This document shows positions 14,685-21,123 of a stretch of 21,778 nucleotides of DNA, piece by piece. The DNA comes from Chloroflexi bacterium UBA4736. GTDB taxonomy: Bacteria > Chloroflexota > Dormibacteria > Dormibacterales > Dormibacteraceae. Below the pieces are notes generated by a model. It searched no databases and was not told the origin of the DNA. It saw only the letters and a list, made by a program, of their open reading frames with translations. The position numbers were made by a program, and so were the translations under genes. Numbering within the stretch: position 1 is the stretch's first letter; each line of letters opens with the position of its first letter. The stretch spans positions 60,020-81,797 of the forward strand of contig DHIW01000087.1 in assembly GCA_002404015.1 (NCBI GenBank), written 5' to 3'.

Positions 14685-15701
14685 ATGGCTCAGCCCGCGC
14701 TCAAGGTGCTCCCCGGCGGCAGCGCCGGTGCCCCCCGCAATCGCTTCCTGGACGCCTGGGAGTGGTTTCGGACCGAAAAGGAGGGTGACGGCTGCTCGCC
14801 CAAGACAATCGAGTACTACCGCTACCAGGTGCTGCCCTTCCTGGAGTGGCTGGCCCGCCAGCACCCAGAAGTCCAGGACTTCCCCGAGCTCGTGGCCGAC
14901 CACCTACGCTCCTACCGGGCCTGGCTGGCCAAGCGCCCCAGGCGCTACGGGGGCCAGCTCGACGCCACCACCCTGCTCACCTCCCACAAGGCGATCCGGA
15001 CCTTCCTCAAGTGGATCCAAAGCAATAACCGGCAGGTCCAGATGGACCCCGCCCTGCTCGAATTCCGGCGCCCCCGCCAGCCCTACAAGCAGGCGGTGCT
15101 CTTCGACATCAGCGAGCTGCGCTCGATCCTGGCCTGCTGCGAGACGCCCGCAGAGCAGCTGGCGGTCCGGCTCCTGGTCGGGGCCGGACTCCGGGAGTCG
15201 GAGCTCTGCGGGTTCTGCCTCAAGGGCCCCGACGGCAGCCCGGATCTGATTCCCGATCCCACCGAGCAAGGGCGTTTCCTGCTCCGGGTCCGCTGGGACG
15301 GTGGCAGCAAGGGCCGCAAGACTCGCTACGTGCCCATCTCAGTGAAGCTGGCGGCCCACGTCAAGCGCTACGTCGCCATCAGCCGGCCCACCGATAGCCC
15401 CTACCCGCAGCTCTTGATCAGCAGACAAGGGCGACCGTTCAAGCCGGAGGGGGTGAAGTCGATGATGAATCGCTTCAAGCGCCGCCTCGGCTTTCGGGTC
15501 CATGCCCACGCTTTCCGCCACACCTACGCCACCGCCTCGGTTCAAATGGATATCAACCTAGAGAAGCTGCGGGCAGCCATGGGGCACGCCGACTACGACA
15601 CCCTGCTGCGCTACGTGAAGCTGGCCTCGGAACGGCCATTGGGGCCGGCCAAGGACTGGGCCGAGTTCATCTACGTGCCCGCTCGGAGCCTGGAGCACTA
15701 G
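14685..15701 (+). CDS. Tyrosine recombinase (phage-type integrase)
   Basis: Site-specific recombinase of 338 aa; start ATG 14685 with GGAGGTG five bases upstream. The N-terminal SAM-like core-binding domain (about 20-120) includes SPKTIEYYRYQVLPFL and HKAIRTFLKW. The catalytic domain holds GAGLRESEL (first Arg), HAFRHTYAT (His-x-x-Arg), MGHADYDT (second His) and RYVKL (nucleophilic Tyr), so it looks intact. It begins about 160 bp after a tRNA-Pro gene, the classic place for an integrase of an integrative element or genomic island. The partner attachment copy was not found in the window, so the island would extend rightward past the end. Its codon use is GC-rich like the chromosome. Confidence 0.93.
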   Translation: MAQPALKVLPGGSAGAPRNRFLDAWEWFRTEKEGDGCSPKTIEYYRYQVLPFLEWLARQHPEVQDFPELVADHLRSYRAWLAKRPRRYGGQLDATTLLTSHKAIRTFLKWIQSNNRQVQMDPALLEFRRPRQPYKQAVLFDISELRSILACCETPAEQLAVRLLVGAGLRESELCGFCLKGPDGSPDLIPDPTEQGRFLLRVRWDGGSKGRKTRYVPISVKLAAHVKRYVAISRPTDSPYPQLLISRQGRPFKPEGVKSMMNRFKRRLGFRVHAHAFRHTYATASVQMDINLEKLRAAMGHADYDTLLRYVKLASERPLGPAKDWAEFIYVPARSLEH

Positions 15702-15776
15702 CCCGTCACCGGCAGCCCATGTCGCGTTCGCGCGGTCTATTACGTCGCACGTAGGGCATTTCCGGCCTCGCCGTGC

Positions 15777-15796
15777 AGGTGGGCTTCTCTCCACCT
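15777..15796. terminator. Weak hairpin between convergent integrase and ccdA-like genes
   Basis: AGGTGG (15777-15782) pairs with CCACCT (15791-15796) around 8 nt. It lies 75 bp after the integrase stop and about 120 bp from the stop of the convergent CcdA-like gene. There is no T-run on either strand. The rest of 15702-15916 shows only a 13-bp palindrome, TACGT-CGC-ACGTA, at 15741-15753 and no gene. Confidence 0.3.
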
Positions 15797-15916
15797 AAGC
15801 GCTTAAGAGCGTCGATTTGCCAATTGCTTTCGTGCTCGAATCCCATAGGCAGCGCAGATGCAATGACTTACCGCATCATCGGCGTCCAAGCGCTATGGCT
15901 CCGCCGCTCACCAACA

Positions 15917-16828
15917 CTAGGAAGCTGCCTCCTTGCTTGGCAATGCCGGCTCATGACGGCTCTCTGGGCGCCCGTCGGCCCGCCACGCTCGATATACGGC
16001 CCATCCGACTGCAGATGCTAGTCCTGCCAATGCCGCACCCTGGGCGACGGCTGGGACCCCTCTCAACCCGGCTGCCAGATCCCCAGCCACCCCGGTGGCC
16101 CAGCGGTTCCATGCGGCGAGCCACTCGGGGAGATAGGTGCTCTGGCCCGTGAAAGCGATGTAGAGGGCCATTCCACCGATGGCAAGGAACATGACCGCAG
16201 CCATCGCGTCTGACCACGGGAGCAGGCGGCTGCCAATCCTGAGACGGGGCACTCGCGGCAGTCCACGGAACCTGCCTCTCAGCTCGAGGCGATCCCAAAA
16301 CAGGACAGCGATCAGGAGGGGAAACACCATCCCGAAGACGTAGGCGAGACCGAGACCGAGAGAGCCGGAGATGCTGCCGGCCAGGGCGGACATCGCCGCC
16401 ACGCCGGCGAGCACGGGTGCGCAGCAAGAGCTGACGAAGCCGGAGGTCAGCCCAAGGGCGTATATGCCGCCGACGCTGGAGCCCGAGACGCGCAGCCGGA
16501 GCATCGGCATCGGCAACGACCAGGGCCGGCCCGACAGAACCTGGATCCCCAGCAGGGCCAGGAACATCCCAACCACGAAGAAGACCTCGCGGTGGTGGGC
16601 CGCCAGGAGCCCTCCGAGCAGGCCAATGCCTAGAACTATCGGCAGCATCACGGTGGCGATCCCGGCCGCGAATATTGCCGCCGTCACCGGCAGCCGCATG
16701 CGGCCTCGCTCAAGGGCGGCGCCCACGAACGTTGGGAGCAAGGAGACGACACAGCACGGTGCGAAGAGGGCAAGAATTCCGCCCAGGAAGGCTGCTGCGA
16801 GCGAGCTCGAATAAACGAGGGCGTTCAC
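15917..16828 (-). CDS. CcdA/DsbD-type transmembrane thiol electron carrier
   Basis: A polytopic inner-membrane protein of 303 aa that would carry reducing equivalents from cytoplasmic thioredoxin to extracytoplasmic thiols. Hydrophobic helices fill most of residues 1-230. The two catalytic regions of the family are recognisable and each has a Cys pair: FAPCC (23-26... Cys25, Cys26) in the first helix and SSCCAP (Cys135, Cys136) in the middle, where canonical CcdA has PC-type motifs. A Trp-rich segment and hydrophilic tail follow, making it longer than a minimal CcdA (about 230-240 aa). The start is GTG 16828, overlapping the glutaredoxin-like stop by 4 bp (GTGA), so translation is coupled. 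It is the last gene of the minus-strand operon starting at 17969. Confidence 0.82.
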   Translation of the reverse strand: MNALVYSSSLAAAFLGGILALFAPCCVVSLLPTFVGAALERGRMRLPVTAAIFAAGIATVMLPIVLGIGLLGGLLAAHHREVFFVVGMFLALLGIQVLSGRPWSLPMPMLRLRVSGSSVGGIYALGLTSGFVSSCCAPVLAGVAAMSALAGSISGSLGLGLAYVFGMVFPLLIAVLFWDRLELRGRFRGLPRVPRLRIGSRLLPWSDAMAAVMFLAIGGMALYIAFTGQSTYLPEWLAAWNRWATGVAGDLAAGLRGVPAVAQGAALAGLASAVGWAVYRAWRADGRPESRHEPALPSKEAAS

Positions 16829-17097
16829 GAGGTCAGTTCGGCCAGCCGCTTTCGCAGCGCCCGCTCAGAGATGCGGCCATATCCCGCCAGGCTGCCGTTG
16901 ACGTAAATCGCTGGGGGGAAGGCGACGCCGTCGCGCCTCACCAGCATGCGACCCTCCTCGCCCTCCCAAGGAATTTCCCGAATGACCAGAGGGGTCTCCC
17001 GCGAAATTGAGCCGAGCACCTCACCTGCCTGCTCGCAGAGATGGCAGTCGGCCGAGGTGATCAACGTCACCCGGAGGCCGGGGTCAGCCGCGCTCAA
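16825..17097 (-). CDS. Small glutaredoxin/thioredoxin-like protein with CxxC
   Basis: A 90-aa thioredoxin-fold protein. VTLITSADCHLC places a CHLC redox motif at 18-21 after the first beta strand; later FPPAIYVNG carries the cis-Pro loop, and a C-terminal helix (SERALRKRLAEL) follows, as in glutaredoxin-like DUF836-type proteins. There is no signal peptide, so it is probably cytoplasmic. The frame runs upstream to 17166, but TTG 17097 starts exactly at a 4-bp TTGA overlap with the stop of the selenoredoxin gene, which is the natural coupled start. It is sandwiched between the selenoredoxin and a CcdA-like protein, so it probably passes electrons to or from one of them. Confidence 0.8.
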   Translation of the reverse strand: MSAADPGLRVTLITSADCHLCEQAGEVLGSISRETPLVIREIPWEGEEGRMLVRRDGVAFPPAIYVNGSLAGYGRISERALRKRLAELTS

Positions 17098-17732
17098 GCT
17101 GCCTTGACAGCCGCGACGACCTGGTCGACGGGGACGTGCATGCTGTCGGCGGCCAACTGCTTCCAAGCGACGTGGCGGCTGGCGTCGATCACGAATATCG
17201 AGTGGTTGTCTACCGGACCCATATTCATCCCGCTCGGCAGGTTGACGACGTCGAACGCCGAGCCTAGGCGGTGATCGCGATCTTCGAGGATCGGAAATCC
17301 GAGCTTGAGCTGGGAGGCGAGTGATTTGGAAGTCGCGACGGAATCAGTGCTCACCGCGACCACCCGGCCACCGGACGCTTGGATCGCGCCCAATTGGTCC
17401 TGCAGCTCAACGAGCTGCTGCTGGCAGGCGCCTCAACCACCGCCCTCGTAGAAATAGAGGACGACCTTGGATACGCTCAGCTGATCGAGGGAGATGGACG
17501 TCCCGTCGCTCGCGTTCAGCGGCACGGCCGGTACCGTCGCTCCGACTCGGAGGCCGCGTTCGCCCGACGTGCCGCTTGGAGTCGCTATGCCAGACGGCGC
17601 GCCGCCGCGGCTCACCACTACGAAGGCAACGACGGCGACCAACAGCGCGCCCACGACGGCATACGGCCACCAGGAGAAGCCGCCGGGGGCGACCTGACGG
17701 TCTCCCTGGGCGGACTTAGCCGGCTTGCTCAC
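17094..17732 (-). CDS. Membrane-anchored selenocysteine redoxin (AhpC/TSA-like, UxxC), read through in-frame TGA
   Basis: A predicted 212-aa selenoprotein. GTG start at 17732; one N-terminal membrane anchor (about 21-41, WWPYAVVGALLVAVVAFVVV), a Gly/Ser/Thr linker, then a redoxin domain (about 61-212) outside the membrane. The frame is open throughout except for TGA at 17433-17435, codon 100. It gives LYFYEGGG-U-GAC, so U100 and C103 form UxxC exactly where related redoxins have EGxxCxxC. Downstream the fold continues (VVAVSTDS, LGFPILED, VDNHSIFVID). A hairpin suited to Sec insertion follows (17402-17418). The true stop, also TGA (17094-17096), overlaps the glutaredoxin-like start. The likely job is reducing peroxides or disulfides with CcdA-supplied electrons. 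Alternatives are a nonsense mutation or sequencing error; neither explains the exact UxxC placement. Confidence 0.82.
17402..17418 (-). promoter_or_regulatory. Candidate bacterial SECIS hairpin
   Basis: In the message, 14 nt after the in-frame UGA, GCAGCUC pairs perfectly with GAGCUGC (7 bp) around the 3-nt loop GUU. The loop starts with G 22 nt after the UGA. Bacterial SECIS elements are hairpins just after the UGA with a G at the start of the apical loop, usually about 16-37 nt away, so distance and loop fit. It lies inside the coding region, as expected for bacteria. An A-A mismatch and one further C-G pair extend the stem. Confidence 0.65.
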
Positions 17733-17753
17733 GGCAGCTGCTCGGGAATCGAG

Positions 17754-17969
17754 CTAAACGCGGTCGGCTGTCGAAGCGTCGGCGAGCTCCTGAGATGGCG
17801 TCGCCTGCCTACCGTTGGCGACGGGCGAACGCAGATCGTTGAGCTGGCGCTCGAGCTCGGCGACTCGCGGGTCGGGCTGCTGGCCCTTGCCCCGCATCAT
17901 CACCCACATCATCACGCCCATCGTGAGAGGGCAGACCAGGACTAGCAGGTAAGGCAAGAACTGGCTCAC
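17754..17969 (-). CDS. Small Met-rich single-pass membrane protein
   Basis: A 71-aa protein starting at GTG 17969, five bases after GGGAGG. One hydrophobic helix spans about 4-25 and contains Cys13 and six methionines (CPLTMGVMMWVMMRGK). A short amphipathic or coiled segment (RVAELERQLNDL) and a polar tail follow. Met-rich membrane helices with a Cys are seen in small proteins of copper or redox loci (DUF2933-like), but I cannot name a family. It is the first gene of the minus-strand operon and sits 21 bp before the selenoredoxin start. It could be a membrane partner or a metal-binding subunit; function unknown. Confidence 0.7.
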   Translation of the reverse strand: MSQFLPYLLVLVCPLTMGVMMWVMMRGKGQQPDPRVAELERQLNDLRSPVANGRQATPSQELADASTADRV

Positions 17970-17985
17970 GCTCGCCTCCCAGAAC

Positions 17986-18019
17986 TACTAACGTCGCGTA
18001 GTACCACGTCGGGATAGTA
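17986..18019. promoter_or_regulatory. Tandem operator, TACTA-N8-TAGTA type
   Basis: A perfect inverted repeat TACTA-N8-TAGTA (17986-18003) overlaps a second, one-mismatch copy TACCA-N8-TAGTA (18002-18019). They lie in the 54-bp gap between the ccdA stop and the start of the minus-strand operon, 17 bp before its GTG. On that strand the half-sites also contain TACTAT/TACTAC, possible -10 boxes. The same repeat stands before the TlpA gene. The half-site TACTA/TAGTA recalls BlaI/MecI-type operators, but no regulator gene is in the window. Confidence 0.6.
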
Positions 18020-18023
18020 CCAC

Positions 18024-18743
18024 TTAGATCGGCGGCCAGCGGGCTTGTGCGTACCAAGCCAGCATCGGCGAGATAAGGGGCAGCCAGCGATCGGTCACCA
18101 GGAGCACGCCCATCGCCACGAGCAGGACGCCAGCGGCGCCCTGAACGAGCGCCGGCGCGCGGCCGAGTCGGCGCATCCAGCCGTGGACCTTCGGCACCGA
18201 AAGGCAGAGCGCCATAAACGGGAGGGCGAGTCCGAGGCTGTACGCGCTGAGCAGCGCGACACCCTGGCCCAGAGAGGCAGTGGCGCCCGCGAGGGTGAGG
18301 ACGGCTCCCAGGATCGGCCCGATACAGGGAGTCCAGGTGATCGCGAAGGCGGCCCCGAGGACGGGCGCCGTCCACAGCCTTCGGCCAGCCGACCACCGGC
18401 TCCAGTCGCCGCCGCGACTGAGAAAACCAACACGTCCCTCTAGGAGGAGCAACAAGCCCATCGCGAGGATGAAGACGCCCGCGACGTGTGCCAGTGACAG
18501 GCGGTTGGCCAGCAGCAAGGCTCCGAGGACAGAGGCGGTGGCTCCCAGAGCGATGAAGACGACGGAGAAACCGGCCACAAAGAGGAGCGCGGCCCCGAGT
18601 ATCCGCCCGCGATTTGTCTCGAGATCGCTCGAAGACATCCCGGTCAGGTACCCGAGATATCCCGGCAGCAGGGGCAGGCAGCAAGCCGAGGTGATCGAGA
18701 TGACCCCCGCACCGAAAGCCGCCGCGAGGCTGACCAGGTTCAC
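18024..18743 (-). CDS. ccdA: CcdA cytochrome c biogenesis/thiol reductant transporter
   Basis: A canonical-length (239 aa) CcdA membrane protein with about six helices. Helix 1 carries SACCLPLLPGYLGYL with Cys21/Cys22; helix 4 carries TPCIGPILG with Cys140. Those two Cys positions are the redox pair that moves electrons from thioredoxin across the membrane to extracytoplasmic proteins such as ResA/CcmG/TlpA. The start is GTG 18743; a nearby ATG (18754) is out of frame. It diverges from the TlpA gene, with a 40-bp gap containing the shared operator, and its stop lies 5 bp from the second operator region. It is the classic member; the other CcdA-like gene (15917-16828) is more divergent. Confidence 0.92.
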   Translation of the reverse strand: MNLVSLAAAFGAGVISITSACCLPLLPGYLGYLTGMSSSDLETNRGRILGAALLFVAGFSVVFIALGATASVLGALLLANRLSLAHVAGVFILAMGLLLLLEGRVGFLSRGGDWSRWSAGRRLWTAPVLGAAFAITWTPCIGPILGAVLTLAGATASLGQGVALLSAYSLGLALPFMALCLSVPKVHGWMRRLGRAPALVQGAAGVLLVAMGVLLVTDRWLPLISPMLAWYAQARWPPI

Positions 18744-18765
18744 CTGGCCGCCATGCTAACTCAGG

Positions 18766-18783
18766 TACTATCGCGGCGTAGTA
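18766..18783. promoter_or_regulatory. Operator/promoter TACTA-N8-TAGTA between ccdA and tlpA
   Basis: A perfect TACTA (18766-18770), 8-bp spacer, TAGTA (18779-18783), ending at the base before the ATG of the TlpA gene. TACTAT (18766-18771) could be a -10 box whose transcript would start at or next to the ATG. No Shine-Dalgarno is present, so the message is probably leaderless. It shares GGTACTATC-x-CG-x-CG with the copy near 18007-18021. Confidence 0.6.
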
Positions 18784-19302
18784 ATGGGTCCTCGGGTGGC
18801 CGGCTGGATCGCCGGAGGTGGGGTAACAGCCGTGCTGCTCGGTGCCGCCGGCTGGGGAATGTTGCACGCGGCGAGCACGTCGCCGAACAGCCTGCTTGGC
18901 AAGGCGGCCCCGAATATCAGCATTGCCGCTCTCGATGGCTCCGAACTCAGGCTGTCGAGCCTGAAGGGCACCCCGGTGGTTGTGAATTTCTGGGCGTCCT
19001 GGTGCGTTCCGTGCAGGCAGGAGGCCCCCGTCCTGAATGCAGCCGCCCGCGAGTACGCGGGGCGCGTGCAGTTCGTCGGCGTCGACATCCAGGACTCCGA
19101 CTCGGCCGCCCGCAGCTACCAGGCTGAAGTTCAGAGCCCTTACCCAGTCGGCCCCGCGGGCGCGGGTAGCCACCGCGACTGGCGTGTGACGGCGCCGCCA
19201 GAGACCTTCTTCGTCAACCGCCAGGGGGTGATCATCTCCAAGATCATTGGACCGGTCGACCGCGGGCGGCTCGAGGTCTACCTAAGCCAGCTGGGAGCAT
19301 GA
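18784..19302 (+). CDS. TlpA/ResA-type membrane-anchored thioredoxin
   Basis: Extracytoplasmic thiol-disulfide oxidoreductase, 172 aa. An uncleaved anchor or signal occupies about 7-30. The redoxin domain follows, with LLGKAAPNISIAAL and NFWASWCVPCRQEAP; the active site is Cys74 and Cys77 (WCVPC). The cis-Pro loop is APPETFFV, and a final helix follows. WCxPC with ETF is the TlpA/ResA/CcmG pattern, used to reduce apocytochrome c haem sites or Cu-site cysteines. CcdA, its usual reductant, is divergently encoded 40 bp away. The start is ATG 18784, directly abutting an operator without a Shine-Dalgarno. Its stop overlaps the next ATG by 4 bp (ATGA). Confidence 0.9.
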   Translation: MGPRVAGWIAGGGVTAVLLGAAGWGMLHAASTSPNSLLGKAAPNISIAALDGSELRLSSLKGTPVVVNFWASWCVPCRQEAPVLNAAAREYAGRVQFVGVDIQDSDSAARSYQAEVQSPYPVGPAGAGSHRDWRVTAPPETFFVNRQGVIISKIIGPVDRGRLEVYLSQLGA

Positions 19303-20696
19303 GCGGCTCCATGCGGTGGGTTTCGATAACGGCGCTCGTCGTGGCCGGCGCCAGTGTTGCCGTGATGGCGGGACGGTTGCTACTCACGCCCGTTCAGGGC
19401 GACCTGCTCGTGCTGGCGAGCGCGCCGAAGCCAGACCGGATCGCGGCGTCGACAGTAGAGCTCCACTCCTCGACTGGCTGGACGACGCTGGGCAGGTTTA
19501 CGGCTCGTAACGTCCCCGGGGCCCCCGAAACGGTGACCCTGTTAGAGACCAAGATCGCGGTCGGGCCTTACGACGCTGTGAGGGTCGGGAACGATGTCCT
19601 CCCTGTCCGGGTGACCGTTCAACCGACCGTCCTGGCGCCCATCCTGATCGGGGTTACATCCGGGCGACCGCTGAAGCAGGCGATCTACGCGGGCAGCGAA
19701 AGCGTGAGCCTTGGGCTGAACGAGCTGTCAGGGCAGATGAAACAGCCACCGCATTTCCAGCTCGTCGATCAATTTGGAAGGATATTCGACAACGCGGCCA
19801 TCGCCGGTCATGACGTCGTCCTCGCCGCCTTCCACACCACCTGCCACGAAACCTGCCCCCTCTATACAGGCCTCTTTCTGCAGCTACGCCGTCAGCTGCC
19901 TCCATCAGTCCTGCTGATCGAGGCCACGACCGATCCATGGGATGACACCCCGGACGTGCTGCGCCAGTACGCCGGATCGATCGGGGCCAGTTGGACCTTC
20001 CTGACCGGAGACCCGGCCGAAATGACCAATTTCTGGAAGCCCTTCGATGTCGAGCTCAGTTCCAGTGACGTCCACCGCTCGACGCTCGCCCTGATCGACT
20101 CGCACGGATATATCCGCAGCTACTACCTGGGGACGCCTGACGTAGGTGGCAGCGTGCCGACGCCGCTCAGCGAGCTGCTTAACTCCCAGGGACAGGTGCT
20201 GCTGCGCAGCCATGGCGATGGCTGGGGCCAAGCCCAGGTGATTGATTCCCTGAATGCCATCGGCGGCCTTGCATCGCCGTCCACCAGCGGGGAGGGCCAG
20301 GCATCCGACTTCGCGCTGACCAGCCTCACCGGGGAGAAAGTCAGCCTGAGGCAATATCGCGGGCGCCCGGTGCTCATCAATTTCTGGGCCACCTACTGTG
20401 TTCCGTGCCGGGTCGAGATGCCGCTGATCCAGAAAATGGCGGACCAGCATCCCAAGCTGGTCGTGCTTCTGGTCGACGAACGCGACAGCACGCCCGCCGC
20501 TCGCAGCTTCATCGACGACCTGAGAATCCGCTCAACCGTGCTGCTCGACACCGACGGCGGGGCAGGCGACCTCTACCGCATAGCTGGGTTGCCGACGACC
20601 CTCTTCATACGCAGCGACGGGAGTATCGAAGGCCGGTACCTTGGGCAGACGAATGAGCAGATCCTCGGCCCTCACATCGCCGCCATCGGCGGGTAG
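19299..20696 (+). CDS. Sco1-TlpA fusion protein with N-terminal beta-rich domain
   Basis: A 465-aa exported three-part protein. After an N-terminal anchor (about 7-30) comes an unassigned beta-rich region (35-145; motifs VELHSSTGWTTLGRF and AVGPYDAVRVG recall DUF4382-like domains). Then a Sco1/SenC domain (about 150-300) with the copper motif TCHETCP (Cys182, Cys186) and the partner His259 (DVHRS). Then a TlpA thioredoxin domain (about 335-465) with YCVPC (Cys367, Cys370). Sco1 proteins deliver copper to CuA of cytochrome oxidase and need their cysteines reduced; fusing a TlpA domain would place the reductant on the same chain. The start ATG 19299 overlaps the TlpA gene stop, so the pair is translationally coupled. 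Confidence 0.88.
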   Translation: MSGSMRWVSITALVVAGASVAVMAGRLLLTPVQGDLLVLASAPKPDRIAASTVELHSSTGWTTLGRFTARNVPGAPETVTLLETKIAVGPYDAVRVGNDVLPVRVTVQPTVLAPILIGVTSGRPLKQAIYAGSESVSLGLNELSGQMKQPPHFQLVDQFGRIFDNAAIAGHDVVLAAFHTTCHETCPLYTGLFLQLRRQLPPSVLLIEATTDPWDDTPDVLRQYAGSIGASWTFLTGDPAEMTNFWKPFDVELSSSDVHRSTLALIDSHGYIRSYYLGTPDVGGSVPTPLSELLNSQGQVLLRSHGDGWGQAQVIDSLNAIGGLASPSTSGEGQASDFALTSLTGEKVSLRQYRGRPVLINFWATYCVPCRVEMPLIQKMADQHPKLVVLLVDERDSTPAARSFIDDLRIRSTVLLDTDGGAGDLYRIAGLPTTLFIRSDGSIEGRYLGQTNEQILGPHIAAIGG

Positions 20697-20703
20697 GCCT
20701 CCC

Positions 20704-21123
20704 ATGGCCGTTCTCGGCCAAGCCGACCGCCAGGAAAGGCTGATCGCAGCGGGGTTTTTTGGCCTGACGCTGGCCTGGCTGATCTACACCCGCCTCTATT
20801 TCTGGCTGCATCCGCGGGGCCTGACCTTCGATCCCAGCGCGTTTATGTACCTGACCGGCAAGCCGGATCCGAGCTGCGGCCTGACCCGTACATTCGCCTG
20901 GATGTGGCGAGGTGACCTGGGTCGGGCTGTGGCCGTCTATCCGCTGGGCCCGATCGTCTTCGTCTCTGCCTTCGTGCTGGTCGCCTATTCGGCGGCCGTC
21001 CTAGTAAGTGGCCGGTCGCTTCGCTTCAGCCTCTCCCGGCGGGTCCGGCGCGGCCTAGTGATAGTCGCGGTGGTCGCCGTCGGGCTGAATTGGGCCTCGA
21101 AACTAATCTGGCTCGGGATGTAG
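20704..21123 (+). CDS. DUF2752 membrane protein
   Basis: A 139-aa membrane protein starting at ATG 20704, 7 bp after the Sco1-TlpA stop. Three hydrophobic segments are visible (about 13-35, 75-100, 115-135). The conserved DUF2752 motif PSCGLTRTFAWMWRGDL includes Cys58, Arg62 and the Trp cluster. The role of the family is not established. The spacing puts it in the same transcript as the TlpA and Sco1-TlpA genes, so a membrane partner in that redox or copper pathway is possible. Its TAG stop abuts, with no gap, the stop of the convergent gene. Confidence 0.8.
   Translation: MAVLGQADRQERLIAAGFFGLTLAWLIYTRLYFWLHPRGLTFDPSAFMYLTGKPDPSCGLTRTFAWMWRGDLGRAVAVYPLGPIVFVSAFVLVAYSAAVLVSGRSLRFSLSRRVRRGLVIVAVVAVGLNWASKLIWLGM

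Noticed and set aside
15830..15850. TCGAATCCC near 15837 as a tRNA remnant or second attachment copy
   Set aside because: Only nine generic T-arm bases match; the acceptor-end sequence of tRNA-Pro is not repeated.
17094..17732. Two separate genes (99 aa each) or a pseudogene broken by TGA
   Set aside because: Both parts are in the same frame and together make one redoxin. The TGA falls precisely on the redox-active position of a CxxC motif, a SECIS-like hairpin follows, and both gene overlaps are intact.
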